A stretch of DNA of 64,000 bases from Symbiobacterium thermophilum IAM 14863. Lineage in GTDB: Bacteria; Bacillota; Sulfobacillia; Symbiobacteriales; Symbiobacteriaceae. Within the stretch, counting starts at the first letter, position 1; every line of letters begins with the position of its first letter. Location of the stretch: assembly GCF_000009905.1 (NCBI RefSeq), contig NC_006177.1, positions 868,001 through 932,000 of the forward strand. Reading direction: 5' to 3'. The notes beneath the pieces were generated by a model. The model saw nothing but the letters and a program-made list of their open reading frames with translations, made no database searches and was not told the origin of the DNA. Made by a program: the position numbers and the translations under genes. This document shows, piece by piece, positions 7,058 to 14,400 of this stretch.

Positions 7058-8365
7058 GTGAACAACAGTCCTGTGATCATCTACGTGCCCGCGGGCGCGG
7101 GGATCTACGTGCCGCCCACGGGCGGTGTGCAGATTATCGGCTCCGGCCGCGCCGCACCAGGCGACGAGCCGCTGCTCACGGCCCGGCTGATCCTGGATCC
7201 CGAGGACGATGCGCCCCCCGGGCCGGTGCCGGAGCCTCGGTGGGATGCGAAGGCCGACCGGCGAGGGGCGCAGGTGAGCGCCGTGGCGCCCGCCCGACGG
7301 AATCAGGAAGAGGCGCTTCCGGACCTCACGGTCCCGCCGGAGATCCAGGATCTCGCCGAGCGGGCGGCCAAGGCCTGGGACATGAAAGTGGGCAGCTGGA
7401 CGGTCGCCGCCACGAAACCGGAAAAGGGTTGGGGCGCCATCTGGCGCATCGAGACCAACCGGGGGCCCCGGGCCCTGAAGCTGCTCCACCGGCCCTTCGA
7501 GCGGAACCTCTTCTCCATCGGCGCGCAGGACTACCTCGTCCGGCGGAAGGCCCGGGTCGCGCCGCTGGTCCCCACGCGCGACGGCAAGCTCTACACCGTG
7601 GTGGACGGCCGCATGTTCATCGTGGCGGAGTGGATCCAGGGGCTGCGTCAGGCACCCAAGGACACGGTGGACGGCGCGGCCCTGCTCTGCAGCGGCCTGG
7701 CCGAGTTCCACCGGCGGTCGCTGGGGTACAGACCCCCGAGCGGGGCGGCGCCCTCCAGCCGGCTCCACCGCTGGCCCCGGGTCTACCGGAAGCTCCGGAC
7801 CAAGCTGGACTGGTTCGAGCACCTGGCCCGGGCCTACCGGGAGATGCCCGCCAGCCCGCTGCTCCTGGAGGTCCTGCCCCGCTTCAAGGCCCAGGCGGAC
7901 GAGGCGATCCGGATGCTGGAGGCGTCGGCTTACCGGAAGCTGGCCGCCCGGGGCGAAGAGGCCTGGGGGCTGGCCCATCAGGACTACGGCTGGTCCAACG
8001 GCCAGGTGGGGCCCGACGGCAAGGTCTGGATCATCGACCTGGACGGCGTGGCCTTCGACCTGGCCTTCCGGGACCTCCGGAAGCTGATCACCGGCACCAT
8101 GGACGACCGGGGCGACTGGGACCTCACCTGGATGAAGGCGATGATCCGGGCCTACCATGAGGTTCACCCCATCGAGCCCGAGGCGATGCAGGTCATGCTG
8201 ATCGACATGTACCTGCCCAACGAGTTCTACAAGCTGGTGAAGGACGTGCTCTACGACCCGAACCTGCTGGACGCGACCATGGTCCAGGCCCTGCAGCGGC
8301 TTCTCATCACCGACGAGCACAAGCAGCAGGCCCTGCGGGAGCTGGGCCTGAGGCGGAGGGGGTGA
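7058..8365 (+). CDS. CotS-like spore coat kinase-fold protein
   Basis: 435 residues from GTG 7058 (GGGAGG eight bases before). The first about 85 residues are a non-conserved, Pro/Gly-rich region starting MNNSPVIIYVPAGAGIYVPP. The rest is the CotS/YsxE/YutH-type phosphotransferase-like fold: WGAIWRIETNRGPRALKLLHRPF (ATP-binding Lys), GLAEFHRRSLGY, the catalytic loop-like GLAHQDYGWSNGQ, and WIIDLDGVAFDLAFRDL with the DxD-type metal site. It follows the nucleotidyltransferase by 17 bp and overlaps the CotSA-like gene by GTGA. The CotS/CotSA pairing is the arrangement known from Bacillus coat loci. Substrate unknown. Confidence 0.8.
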   Translation: MNNSPVIIYVPAGAGIYVPPTGGVQIIGSGRAAPGDEPLLTARLILDPEDDAPPGPVPEPRWDAKADRRGAQVSAVAPARRNQEEALPDLTVPPEIQDLAERAAKAWDMKVGSWTVAATKPEKGWGAIWRIETNRGPRALKLLHRPFERNLFSIGAQDYLVRRKARVAPLVPTRDGKLYTVVDGRMFIVAEWIQGLRQAPKDTVDGAALLCSGLAEFHRRSLGYRPPSGAAPSSRLHRWPRVYRKLRTKLDWFEHLARAYREMPASPLLLEVLPRFKAQADEAIRMLEASAYRKLAARGEEAWGLAHQDYGWSNGQVGPDGKVWIIDLDGVAFDLAFRDLRKLITGTMDDRGDWDLTWMKAMIRAYHEVHPIEPEAMQVMLIDMYLPNEFYKLVKDVLYDPNLLDATMVQALQRLLITDEHKQQALRELGLRRRG

Positions 8366-9519
8366 CCGGTGCCGTGCGGAGCCTGATGATCTGCACCGAG
8401 AAGCTGCCGGTGCCGCCGGTGCGGGGCGGGGCCATCCAGACCTATATCCACGCGGTGGCGCCGCGCCTCGGCCGCCACCACCGCGTGACCGTGCTGGGCG
8501 TGGCGGACCCGGAACTGCCCGACCGGGAGATCCGGGACGGGGTGGAGTACTGGCGCGTGCCCGCCGGCACCTTCCCCCAGTACCGGGACCGGGTGGTGAA
8601 CCTCCTGCGCCGGGCCGGCCGCAAGTTTGACGTGGTCCACCTGTTCAACCGGCCGCGCCTGGTCCTGCCGGTGCGGGAGGCGCTGCCGGAGAGCCGGCTG
8701 ATCCTGAGCCTGCACAACGAGATGTTCCGGCCGGAGAAGATCGGGCCCGAGGAGGCCCGGGCGGCCATCGCCGCGACCGAGCGCATCGTCACCGTCAGCA
8801 ACTTCATCGGCCGAGGGGTGGAGGCGCTCTACCCCGAGGCCCGGGGCAAGTGGAGCACGATTTACTCCGGGGTGGACCTGGACCGCTTCCTGCCCATCTG
8901 GACGCCGGAGGCCCGGCGCATCCGACAGCGGCTCCGGGCCGAACACGGCCTCGGGCGGGGACCGATCCTGCTCTACGTGGGGCGGCTCTCCCCCAAGAAG
9001 GGGGCCGACGTGGTGGCGCGCGCCCTGGGCCCGGTGGCCCGCCGCTACCCCGAGGCGACCCTGGTGCTGGTGGGCAGCAAGTGGTACGGGGAGGACCGCA
9101 TCAGCGACTACGTGGCCTACGTGCGGGCGCTGGCCGCCCGGGCGCCGATGAAGGTCCTCGCCACCGGCTACGTGCCGGCCGACCGGGTGCACGAGTGGTT
9201 TGCGGCCGGCGACCTGTTCATCTGCGCCTCGCAGTGGGAGGAGCCGCTGGCCCGGGTCCACTACGAGGCCATGGCCGCCGGTCTGCCCATTATCACCACT
9301 GCACGGGGCGGCAACCCCGAGGTGGTGCGGGGCCAGGGCAACGGCCTGGTGGTGGAGGAGGCCGGCAGCCCTGAGATCTTCGCTCGCGCGATCCTGCGCC
9401 TCCTGGGCGACGCCGACCTGCGAACCCGGATGAGCCGTCGGGGGCGGGCGCTGGCCGAGGCGCACTTCGGCTGGGACCGGGTGGCCGCCGAGATCCGGGC
9501 CCTCTGGGAGCGAGGGTAG
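8362..9519 (+). CDS. CotSA-like GT4 glycosyltransferase (copy 1)
   Basis: 385 residues. LMICTEKLPVPPVRGGAIQTYI near the N-terminus is nearly the Bacillus CotSA opening. The GT-B C-terminal half has YVGRLSPKKGADVVARAL (donor-binding) and the E-x7-E motif EEPLARVHYEAMAAGLPIIT. It would transfer a nucleotide-activated sugar to a coat polysaccharide or protein on the forming spore. It starts with GTG overlapping the stop of the CotS-like gene and ends 2 bp before a close paralog, so they form one operon. No signal peptide; a mother-cell cytoplasmic location is expected. Confidence 0.85.
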   Translation: MTGAVRSLMICTEKLPVPPVRGGAIQTYIHAVAPRLGRHHRVTVLGVADPELPDREIRDGVEYWRVPAGTFPQYRDRVVNLLRRAGRKFDVVHLFNRPRLVLPVREALPESRLILSLHNEMFRPEKIGPEEARAAIAATERIVTVSNFIGRGVEALYPEARGKWSTIYSGVDLDRFLPIWTPEARRIRQRLRAEHGLGRGPILLYVGRLSPKKGADVVARALGPVARRYPEATLVLVGSKWYGEDRISDYVAYVRALAARAPMKVLATGYVPADRVHEWFAAGDLFICASQWEEPLARVHYEAMAAGLPIITTARGGNPEVVRGQGNGLVVEEAGSPEIFARAILRLLGDADLRTRMSRRGRALAEAHFGWDRVAAEIRALWERG

Positions 9520-9521
9520 GG

Positions 9522-10649
9522 ATGCGCATCGCGCTGGTCTGCACCGAAAAGCTGCCGGTGCCTCCGGTGCGGGGCGGGGCGATCCAGACCTATATCGACG
9601 GGGTGCTGCCCTACCTCGCGGCCCGGCATGACGTCACGGTGGTGGGCCGGGCCGACCCGGCCCTGCCGCCGGCAGAAGAGGCGGGGGGCGCCCGGTTCGT
9701 GCGGGTGGCCGCCGACGACGGCCCGGAGGCATACGCCGACCGGGTCGCCGCTTTCCTGGCGGCGGAGCGGTGGGACGCGGTGGAGGTCTTCAACCGGCCG
9801 GCCTTCGTCGAACGCATCGCCCGGGCCGCCCCCGGCGCCCGGCTCATCCTCTCGCTGCACAACGCGATGCTGGCTCCGGACCGGATCGACCCCGCCCGCG
9901 CCCGGCGCATCCTCGGGATGGTGGACCGGGTGGTGACCATCAGCGACTTCATCCGGCGCACGGCCGTCCGGATCTACCCCGAGTTCGCCGCCAAGTTCCG
10001 CACGATCTACTCCGGGGTGGACCTGGACCGGTTCCGCCCGGGCCCCTGCCCGGCCGCCGCAGCCCTGCGGGCGGCCCTGGGCATCGGGGGGCGCACAGTG
10101 GTCCTCTCCGTCAGCCGGCTCTCGCCCAAGAAAGGCGTCCACCTGCTGCTGGAGGCGATGGCGCACGTGGCCCGGACCCACCCGGGGGCGGTGCTGGTGC
10201 AGGTGGGATCCCGCTGGTACGGCCGGAACGACCCGGACGACTACGTGCGGGACCTGGCGCGGCGGGCGGCGGAACTGGGGGACGCGGTGCGCATGGCGGG
10301 CTACGTGCCCTACGGGGAGGTGGACGGCTACTTCCGCATGGCCGACGTCTTCGTCTGCGCCTCCCAGTGGGAGGAGCCCCTGGCCCGGGTGCACTACGAG
10401 GCCATGGCCTGCGGGCTGCCGATCGTGACCACCGACCGGGGCGGAAACGCCGAGGTCGTGGCGGAAGGGCGCGGCGGGCTGATCGTGCGGCCCCACGACC
10501 GGCCCGAGGCCTTCGCCGCCGCCATCCGGACGCTGCTGGACGACCCTGCGCTCCGGCGGCGGATGGGCGCCGAGAACCGGCGGCTGGCCGAGGCCCGGTT
10601 CGGCTGGGACCGGGTGGCGGCCGAACTGCTGGCGGTACTGGAGGGATGA
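9522..10649 (+). CDS. CotSA-like GT4 glycosyltransferase (copy 2)
   Basis: 375 residues, clearly a tandem duplicate of the preceding gene: CTEKLPVPPVRGGAIQTYIDGV, LILSLHNAMLAPDRI, FRTIYSGVDLDRFRPG, SVSRLSPKKGVHLLLEAM, SQWEEPLARVHYEAMACGLPIVTTDRGGNAEVV and EARFGWDRVAAELLAVL all have close counterparts in copy 1. The GT4 residues (KK of SPKKG, E-x7-E) are kept in both, so both should be active. Differences concentrate in the N-terminal acceptor half, suggesting two different acceptors or linkages. ATG start; the epimerase gene follows after 3 bp. Confidence 0.85.
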   Translation: MRIALVCTEKLPVPPVRGGAIQTYIDGVLPYLAARHDVTVVGRADPALPPAEEAGGARFVRVAADDGPEAYADRVAAFLAAERWDAVEVFNRPAFVERIARAAPGARLILSLHNAMLAPDRIDPARARRILGMVDRVVTISDFIRRTAVRIYPEFAAKFRTIYSGVDLDRFRPGPCPAAAALRAALGIGGRTVVLSVSRLSPKKGVHLLLEAMAHVARTHPGAVLVQVGSRWYGRNDPDDYVRDLARRAAELGDAVRMAGYVPYGEVDGYFRMADVFVCASQWEEPLARVHYEAMACGLPIVTTDRGGNAEVVAEGRGGLIVRPHDRPEAFAAAIRTLLDDPALRRRMGAENRRLAEARFGWDRVAAELLAVLEG

Positions 10650-10652
10650 AGG

Positions 10653-11531
10653 GTGGCGCGGTTTCTCGTGACCGGCGCGGCCGGGTTCATTGGATCGCAC
10701 CTGGTGGAGGCGCTCCGCGCGGCGGGGCACGACGTGGTCGGGGTCGACCGGCGGCCCGGGGCGGACGTGGTGGGCGACCTGCTCACGCTGGACCTGGCGC
10801 CGCTCCTGGACGGCGTCGAGTACGTGGTGCACCTCGCCGGGCAGCCCGGCGTGCGGGAGAGCTGGAGCCAGTTTCCCGCCTACCTGGCGGGAAACCTGCA
10901 GACCACCCAGCGGCTGCTGGAGTCCCTCCGGGACCGGCCCCTGAAGAAGTTCGTCCTCGCGTCCACGTCCTCGGTGTACGGCGAGGTGCCGATGCCGGCC
11001 CGGGAGGACGGGCCGGCCATGCCGGTCTCGCCCTACGGCCTCACCAAGCTGGCGGCGGAGAAGCTGTGCGACCTGTACGGCCGCACCGCCGGGATTCCAT
11101 GGGTCGCGCTGCGCTACTTCACCGTCTACGGTCCCCGCCAGCGGCCGGACATGGCGTTCAGCCGCTGGTTCAACGCCGCGCTGGACGGCGAACCCATCCA
11201 GATCTACGGCGACGGCAGCCAGCTCCGGGACTTCACCTACGTGGCCGACGCGGTGACCGCCACCCAGCGGGCGGCGCTGAACCCGGTGGTGGGGGTGCCC
11301 ATCAACGTGGGCGGCGGCAGCGCGGTCACGGTGCGGGAGGCGATCCGGCTGATCGCCGCCATCACCGGCCGGCCGATCCGGATCCGGCAGCTGCCCCCGG
11401 CCCCGGGCGACATGCGGGAGACCCGTGCCGACACGGAGCGGCTCTGGCGGGAGGTGGGCTTTCGGCCCTCCACCCCCCTGGAGGAGGGGCTCTGGCAGCA
11501 GTATCGTTGGCACCTGGCGCAGCGGGCGTGA
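10653..11531 (+). CDS. NAD-dependent sugar epimerase/dehydratase (UDP-glucose or UDP-glucuronate 4-epimerase type)
   Basis: 292 residues, extended SDR. N-terminal FLVTGAAGFIGSHLVEAL binds NAD (GxxGxxG). Catalytic residues: Ser/Thr in LASTSSVYGE and Tyr/Lys in SPYGLTKLAAEKL. Substrate-side motifs are RYFTVYGPRQRPDMAFSRW and YGDGSQLRDFTYVAD. It begins with GTG after GGAGGG and ends the coat polysaccharide operon. A UDP-glucose dehydrogenase at 14401 suggests UDP-glucuronate as a possible substrate, but the sequence alone does not distinguish this from UDP-glucose or dTDP-sugars. Confidence 0.8.
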   Translation: MARFLVTGAAGFIGSHLVEALRAAGHDVVGVDRRPGADVVGDLLTLDLAPLLDGVEYVVHLAGQPGVRESWSQFPAYLAGNLQTTQRLLESLRDRPLKKFVLASTSSVYGEVPMPAREDGPAMPVSPYGLTKLAAEKLCDLYGRTAGIPWVALRYFTVYGPRQRPDMAFSRWFNAALDGEPIQIYGDGSQLRDFTYVADAVTATQRAALNPVVGVPINVGGGSAVTVREAIRLIAAITGRPIRIRQLPPAPGDMRETRADTERLWREVGFRPSTPLEEGLWQQYRWHLAQRA

Positions 11532-11559
11532 CGGGGCGCGCCCGCTGCGCCGGTCTCGC

Positions 11560-11593
11560 GCGGGCCGGCCGGGTGCCTGGCCGCCCGGCCCGC
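11560..11593 (+). terminator. GC-rich hairpin at end of the glycosylation operon
   Basis: 9-bp stem, GCGGGCCGG (11560-11568) with CCGGCCCGC (11585-11593). No T tract follows, so it may only be an attenuating hairpin. Confidence 0.35.
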
Positions 11594-11618
11594 CGTGGAG
11601 CAGATCGGGGCGGCCCGG

Positions 11619-11626
11619 CATAGGTT
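11619..11626 (+). promoter_or_regulatory. Sporulation-type -10 motif upstream of second CotE-like gene
   Basis: GGCATAGGTTGA with the CATAnnnT core at 11619-11626, 33 bp before the start codon, similar to the motifs at 5378, 5940, 13705 and 15734 (minus). Confidence 0.45.
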
Positions 11627-11659
11627 GAGGTGAGAACATCGCCCTGAGGAGGATGGCCC

Positions 11660-12505
11660 TTGTCCAGCATTCGGCTGCAGGAGATCATGACCCGTGCCGT
11701 GGTGGGCCGGTGTGACCGGCGGGTCGTCTGGACGCACACGGCGCCCGCCGACGGCGCGGACTGCGTTCTCGGGGTCCACGTCGGCAACGCGCAACTGACT
11801 GTCGAACCGGGCCCGTCCGGGCCGGAGGTGCGCCTGACCGCCGTCTGCGAGGTCTGGTGCGGGGCTGGCGACGGAACCCGGGTCGAGCGCATCACGTGTA
11901 CACATACAGAGCCCGCAGACGTGCCCCTGGTGGCCCGGGTGGTCGGGGAGACCGAGACCACCGGCCGCCTGCTGCGGGGCGCCCGCTGCCTGGAGGCGGA
12001 GGTGCGCGAGGGACTGTTCCACCTGACCATCGAGATGCATATCGCCCTGGAGGCGGTGGGCACGGCCCGGCTCTGGGTGAAGGCCTTTGACCTGGAGGAG
12101 GAAGGGGCCGCGGACCTGGACGCCTTCGGCTCGGGTACCAGCGACTCGTCCCAGAGCGTCGAGGAGCCGGTCGCCGACTGGGAGGGGCAGACCGAGGCGG
12201 AGACGTGGGCGGAGCCCGAAACCTGGGCTGAGCCGGAGGAGTGGACCGGGACGGCGCCGGATGGGGAGCCGGAGGAAGGCACCGAACGGGCAGGGAAGGC
12301 GGAAGGCCAGGCGGACCCGGAGCCGGAACCGCTGGCGGAGCCGGAGCCACCTTCGCAGGCGGACGGCGAGCCGGTGGCCTGGGACGCATTCCGGACCGAC
12401 ATGGCGGCCGTGGCCTCTGTGCAGGACCGGGAGTCCCGCCGCACCAGCACCGCCGTCACCCGGTTCCGGGGGCCGACCAGCGCCCGGATCACCATCATCC
12501 AGTAG
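11660..12505 (+). CDS. CotE-like outer spore coat protein with acidic Glu/Pro/Trp-rich tail (paralog 2)
   Basis: 281 residues from TTG 11660 (GAGGAGG upstream). Residues 1 to about 150 carry the CotE pattern: LQEIMTRAVVGRCDRR, WTHTAPADGADCVLGVHVGN, VCEVWCGAGDGTRVE, ARCLEAEV, FHLTIEMHIALEAVGTARLWVKAF. CotE normally ends in a short acidic tail. Here it is expanded into about 110 residues with repeats such as ETWAEPETWAEPEEW and PEPEPLAEPEPP, then a basic end RTSTAVTRFRGPTSARITIIQ. That fits a scaffold that recruits other coat proteins, but the recruitment role is inferred. Own candidate mother-cell promoter. Convergent with cotH. Confidence 0.72.
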   Translation: MSSIRLQEIMTRAVVGRCDRRVVWTHTAPADGADCVLGVHVGNAQLTVEPGPSGPEVRLTAVCEVWCGAGDGTRVERITCTHTEPADVPLVARVVGETETTGRLLRGARCLEAEVREGLFHLTIEMHIALEAVGTARLWVKAFDLEEEGAADLDAFGSGTSDSSQSVEEPVADWEGQTEAETWAEPETWAEPEEWTGTAPDGEPEEGTERAGKAEGQADPEPEPLAEPEPPSQADGEPVAWDAFRTDMAAVASVQDRESRRTSTAVTRFRGPTSARITIIQ

Positions 12506-12512
12506 CCGTCGG

Positions 12513-12571
12513 GGGGCTATCCCCGTCATCGCGGATGACCCGATTCATCCGGGATGACGGCGGGTAGCCCC
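12513..12571. terminator. Bidirectional terminator between CotE-like gene and cotH
   Basis: Long imperfect inverted repeat: GGGGCTATCCCCGTCATC (12513-12530) against GATGACGGCGGGTAGCCCC (12553-12571), with an inner GGATGA/TCATCC pairing. It sits between two convergent stop codons. Confidence 0.7.
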
Positions 12572-12588
12572 TTCGCTGTGCGGCTCCG

Positions 12589-13653
12589 TCACAGGGAGGC
12601 CAGCTCCCGGAGCAGCACGGCCCGCCGTTCGACCGCCCAGCGGCGCAGCCGCTCGACCTCCCGGGGGAAGTCGGCACGGCGCAGGTACGGATCCCGCTCC
12701 CGCCAGGGCTCCACCTGGGAGGCCAGCCGGTCGATGAGCGGCAGCACGCTGTCCGGGGCCAGCGGCCCGTCCAGGGCGCGAAGGAAGGCCCGGCGGAAGC
12801 GGCGGCGCCCTTCCGGGTGCGCGAAGAGCCGGTAGGAGAGCTTGTTCCAGCCGGTCACCGGCACCCGGTCCAGGCGGGCGGGCCGCCCGTGGATGTCGAT
12901 GCCCCAGGTGGCGTCGTAATCCCACGGGATGATGCGGAACCGGCGCTCGCCAGGCTCCAGGTAAAGGGCGTAGTTGTGCACGAAGCCGTCGCGGTTGCCG
13001 ACGAAGACCGCGCCGATCACCCAGTGGACGTACCGCTCCAGGTCGAACCACCGGGCGGCCGCCTGCAGGAACGACGCGTCGTCCGCCAGGTTCAGGTCCA
13101 GGAGCATCTGCCGGATCGGCTCCGTGTCGGCGCCCTCCACCGGGTGGTAGCCCCTGTCCAGGGGCTCCTTCAGCGTGCGGGTGAAGGGACTGATCAGGCC
13201 GAAGTTGGCGTTCCGGTTGATCGCGTAAAAGATCGGCCCGGGGGGCCAGCCCCGGCGCAGGCAGAAGTCCCGGTCCACCGACTCGAGTCCGACGTACAGG
13301 CCGGCCGGCTCGCCGCTGACGGTGGGCAGCACGTGCCGCCACCGGGGCGCGTCCACGCCCAGCAGCGGGAAGAGGGTATAGGACAGTGCCGAGCGCATGA
13401 GGGTAGGGTCGACGAAGTCGGCGTTGAGGTGGATGCGCTGCACGGTGTGGCCGGCCGGGGGCTCGTCGGGCAGGCGCGCTCCGCGCAGGGTCACCTGCAG
13501 GGACCGCTTGGGGAACTTGCGGGAGTGTGCGCCGCGGATGCGCACGGAGACCGGCAGCTCCGGCCCGTGGTTCCAGCGGAGCGTGCCGGTCAGGCTTCCC
13601 TCTGCCAGCCGGGGCCACGGGTCCGGCCCCAGAGCAAGATCGCAGAAATCCAT
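12589..13653 (-). CDS. cotH: CotH-like spore coat protein kinase
   Basis: 354 residues from ATG 13653. CotH kinase fold: VSVRIRGAHSRKFPKRSLQVTL (the RG..S...KKS region, with the ATP-binding Lys), HLNADFVDPTLMRSALSYTLF, ESVDRDFCLRRGW, VFVGNRDGFVHNYALYLEPGERRFRIIPWDYDATWG (catalytic and metal Asp residues, normally GNxDxxxxNxx and DxDxxxG). CotH phosphorylates coat proteins such as CotB and CotG on serines. The divergent gene encodes a Ser/Gly/Asp-rich protein that is an attractive target; that pairing is inference. No signal peptide, consistent with action in the mother cell. Confidence 0.88.
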   Translation of the reverse strand: MDFCDLALGPDPWPRLAEGSLTGTLRWNHGPELPVSVRIRGAHSRKFPKRSLQVTLRGARLPDEPPAGHTVQRIHLNADFVDPTLMRSALSYTLFPLLGVDAPRWRHVLPTVSGEPAGLYVGLESVDRDFCLRRGWPPGPIFYAINRNANFGLISPFTRTLKEPLDRGYHPVEGADTEPIRQMLLDLNLADDASFLQAAARWFDLERYVHWVIGAVFVGNRDGFVHNYALYLEPGERRFRIIPWDYDATWGIDIHGRPARLDRVPVTGWNKLSYRLFAHPEGRRRFRRAFLRALDGPLAPDSVLPLIDRLASQVEPWRERDPYLRRADFPREVERLRRWAVERRAVLLRELASL

Positions 13654-13704
13654 GGGTTCACATCCTCGCTGGGGTGAGCTAGGTGACGTAACGCGGCGCG
13701 CTGG

Positions 13705-13712
13705 CATAAGAT
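13705..13712 (+). promoter_or_regulatory. Sporulation-type -10 motif before the Gly/Ser/Asp-rich gene
   Basis: CATAAGATGGA starts here. The same 11 bases occur on the minus strand upstream of the UDP-glucose dehydrogenase (15724-15734). The start codon is 52 bp downstream. Candidate AC -35 elements lie 13 and 18 bp upstream. Confidence 0.5.
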
Positions 13713-13764
13713 GGACCGTCAGGTCGCAGCAGGGACCGTACGACTGCGGTGGAGGGATGCGAAC

Positions 13765-14265
13765 GTGGCTCAGTCCGGGGACCTGATGGCGCGTCTCTTG
13801 AACCTGGTGCAAGAAGAGAAGCGGGATATGGAATCACTCTATGCGGAAGAGCCGGTTCGGGCGCACCTGCTGCAGGCGACCGGCGATGATGGCTCCGGCG
13901 ACGGCAGCGGTTCCGGCGACGGGTCCGGCGGGGGCTCGGGCGACGGCAGCGGTTCCGGCGACGGGTCGGGCTCCGGTGATGGATCCGGCGCCGACGACGC
14001 CGACGCGGCCATGACCGGCGGCGGCTCCGGCGGCGACGAAGCGGACGCCGACGGCTCCGGCGCGGACGCAGGCTCGGGCGGCGAGGACGGGTCCGGCGAC
14101 GAGGGCGTCGACGCGACGATGACCGACGACGGCTCCGGCGCGGACGCGGGCTCGGGCGGCGAGGACGGGTCCGGCGACGAGGGCGTCGACGCGACGATGA
14201 CCGGCGGCGGCTCCGGCGGCGATGCCGACGGTGCCGACGATGATAGCTTCGGCAGCGGGATGTAG
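13765..14265 (+). CDS. Gly/Ser/Asp-repeat protein, probable spore coat structural component
   Basis: 166 residues from GTG 13765 (GGAGGG upstream). A normal-composition head (MAQSGDLMARLLNLVQEEKR then DMESLYAEEPVRAHLLQA) of about 40 residues is followed by low-complexity acidic sequence built of GDGSGSGDGSG units and two copies of a 26-residue block (DGSGADAGSGGEDGSGDEGV and DATMT). It ends DDDSFGSGM. Divergent from cotH, in a coat locus, with a sporulation-type -10 motif. Such Ser-rich repeats resemble CotH substrates in general character, though CotB/CotG are basic while this is acidic. No database family recognised. Confidence 0.7.
   Translation: MAQSGDLMARLLNLVQEEKRDMESLYAEEPVRAHLLQATGDDGSGDGSGSGDGSGGGSGDGSGSGDGSGSGDGSGADDADAAMTGGGSGGDEADADGSGADAGSGGEDGSGDEGVDATMTDDGSGADAGSGGEDGSGDEGVDATMTGGGSGGDADGADDDSFGSGM
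14050..14205 (+). repeat. Tandem 78-bp duplication inside the Gly/Ser/Asp-rich gene
   Basis: Two adjacent copies (14050-14127 and 14128-14205) starting GACGGCTCCGGCGCGGACGC. I see a single synonymous difference (GCA/GCG) apart from the final bases. Such exact repeats tend to expand or contract. Confidence 0.85.
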
Positions 14266-14285
14266 CGACGTTGCGCATAAGGAAA

Positions 14286-14342
14286 GGGGCTGTCCGGCAG
14301 ATCATCTGCGATGACGCCGGGGCAGCCCCGTTTGCCTGTTTG
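14286..14342 (+). terminator. Terminator of the Gly/Ser/Asp-rich gene
   Basis: GGGGCTG (14286-14292) pairs with CAGCCCC (14323-14329), with an inner CCGGC/GCCGG, followed by GTTTGCCTGTTT. Confidence 0.65.
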
Positions 14343-14349
14343 CCGGCCG

Positions 14350-14374
14350 GGCGGGCCCCGGACCGGGGCCCGCC
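14350..14374. terminator. Near-palindromic hairpin between convergent genes
   Basis: GGCGGGCCCCGG and CCGGGGCCCGCC around a single A: a 12-bp perfect inverted repeat. It lies 26 bp past the UDP-glucose dehydrogenase stop, so probably its terminator on the minus strand. Confidence 0.55.
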
Positions 14375-14400
14375 GCCGGCGGCGGTACACATGCCCGTGG

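Noticed and set aside
13870-14230. Regular short repeats that could suggest a CRISPR array
   Set aside because: They are in-frame codon repeats encoding GDGSG units, with no constant repeat/spacer alternation.
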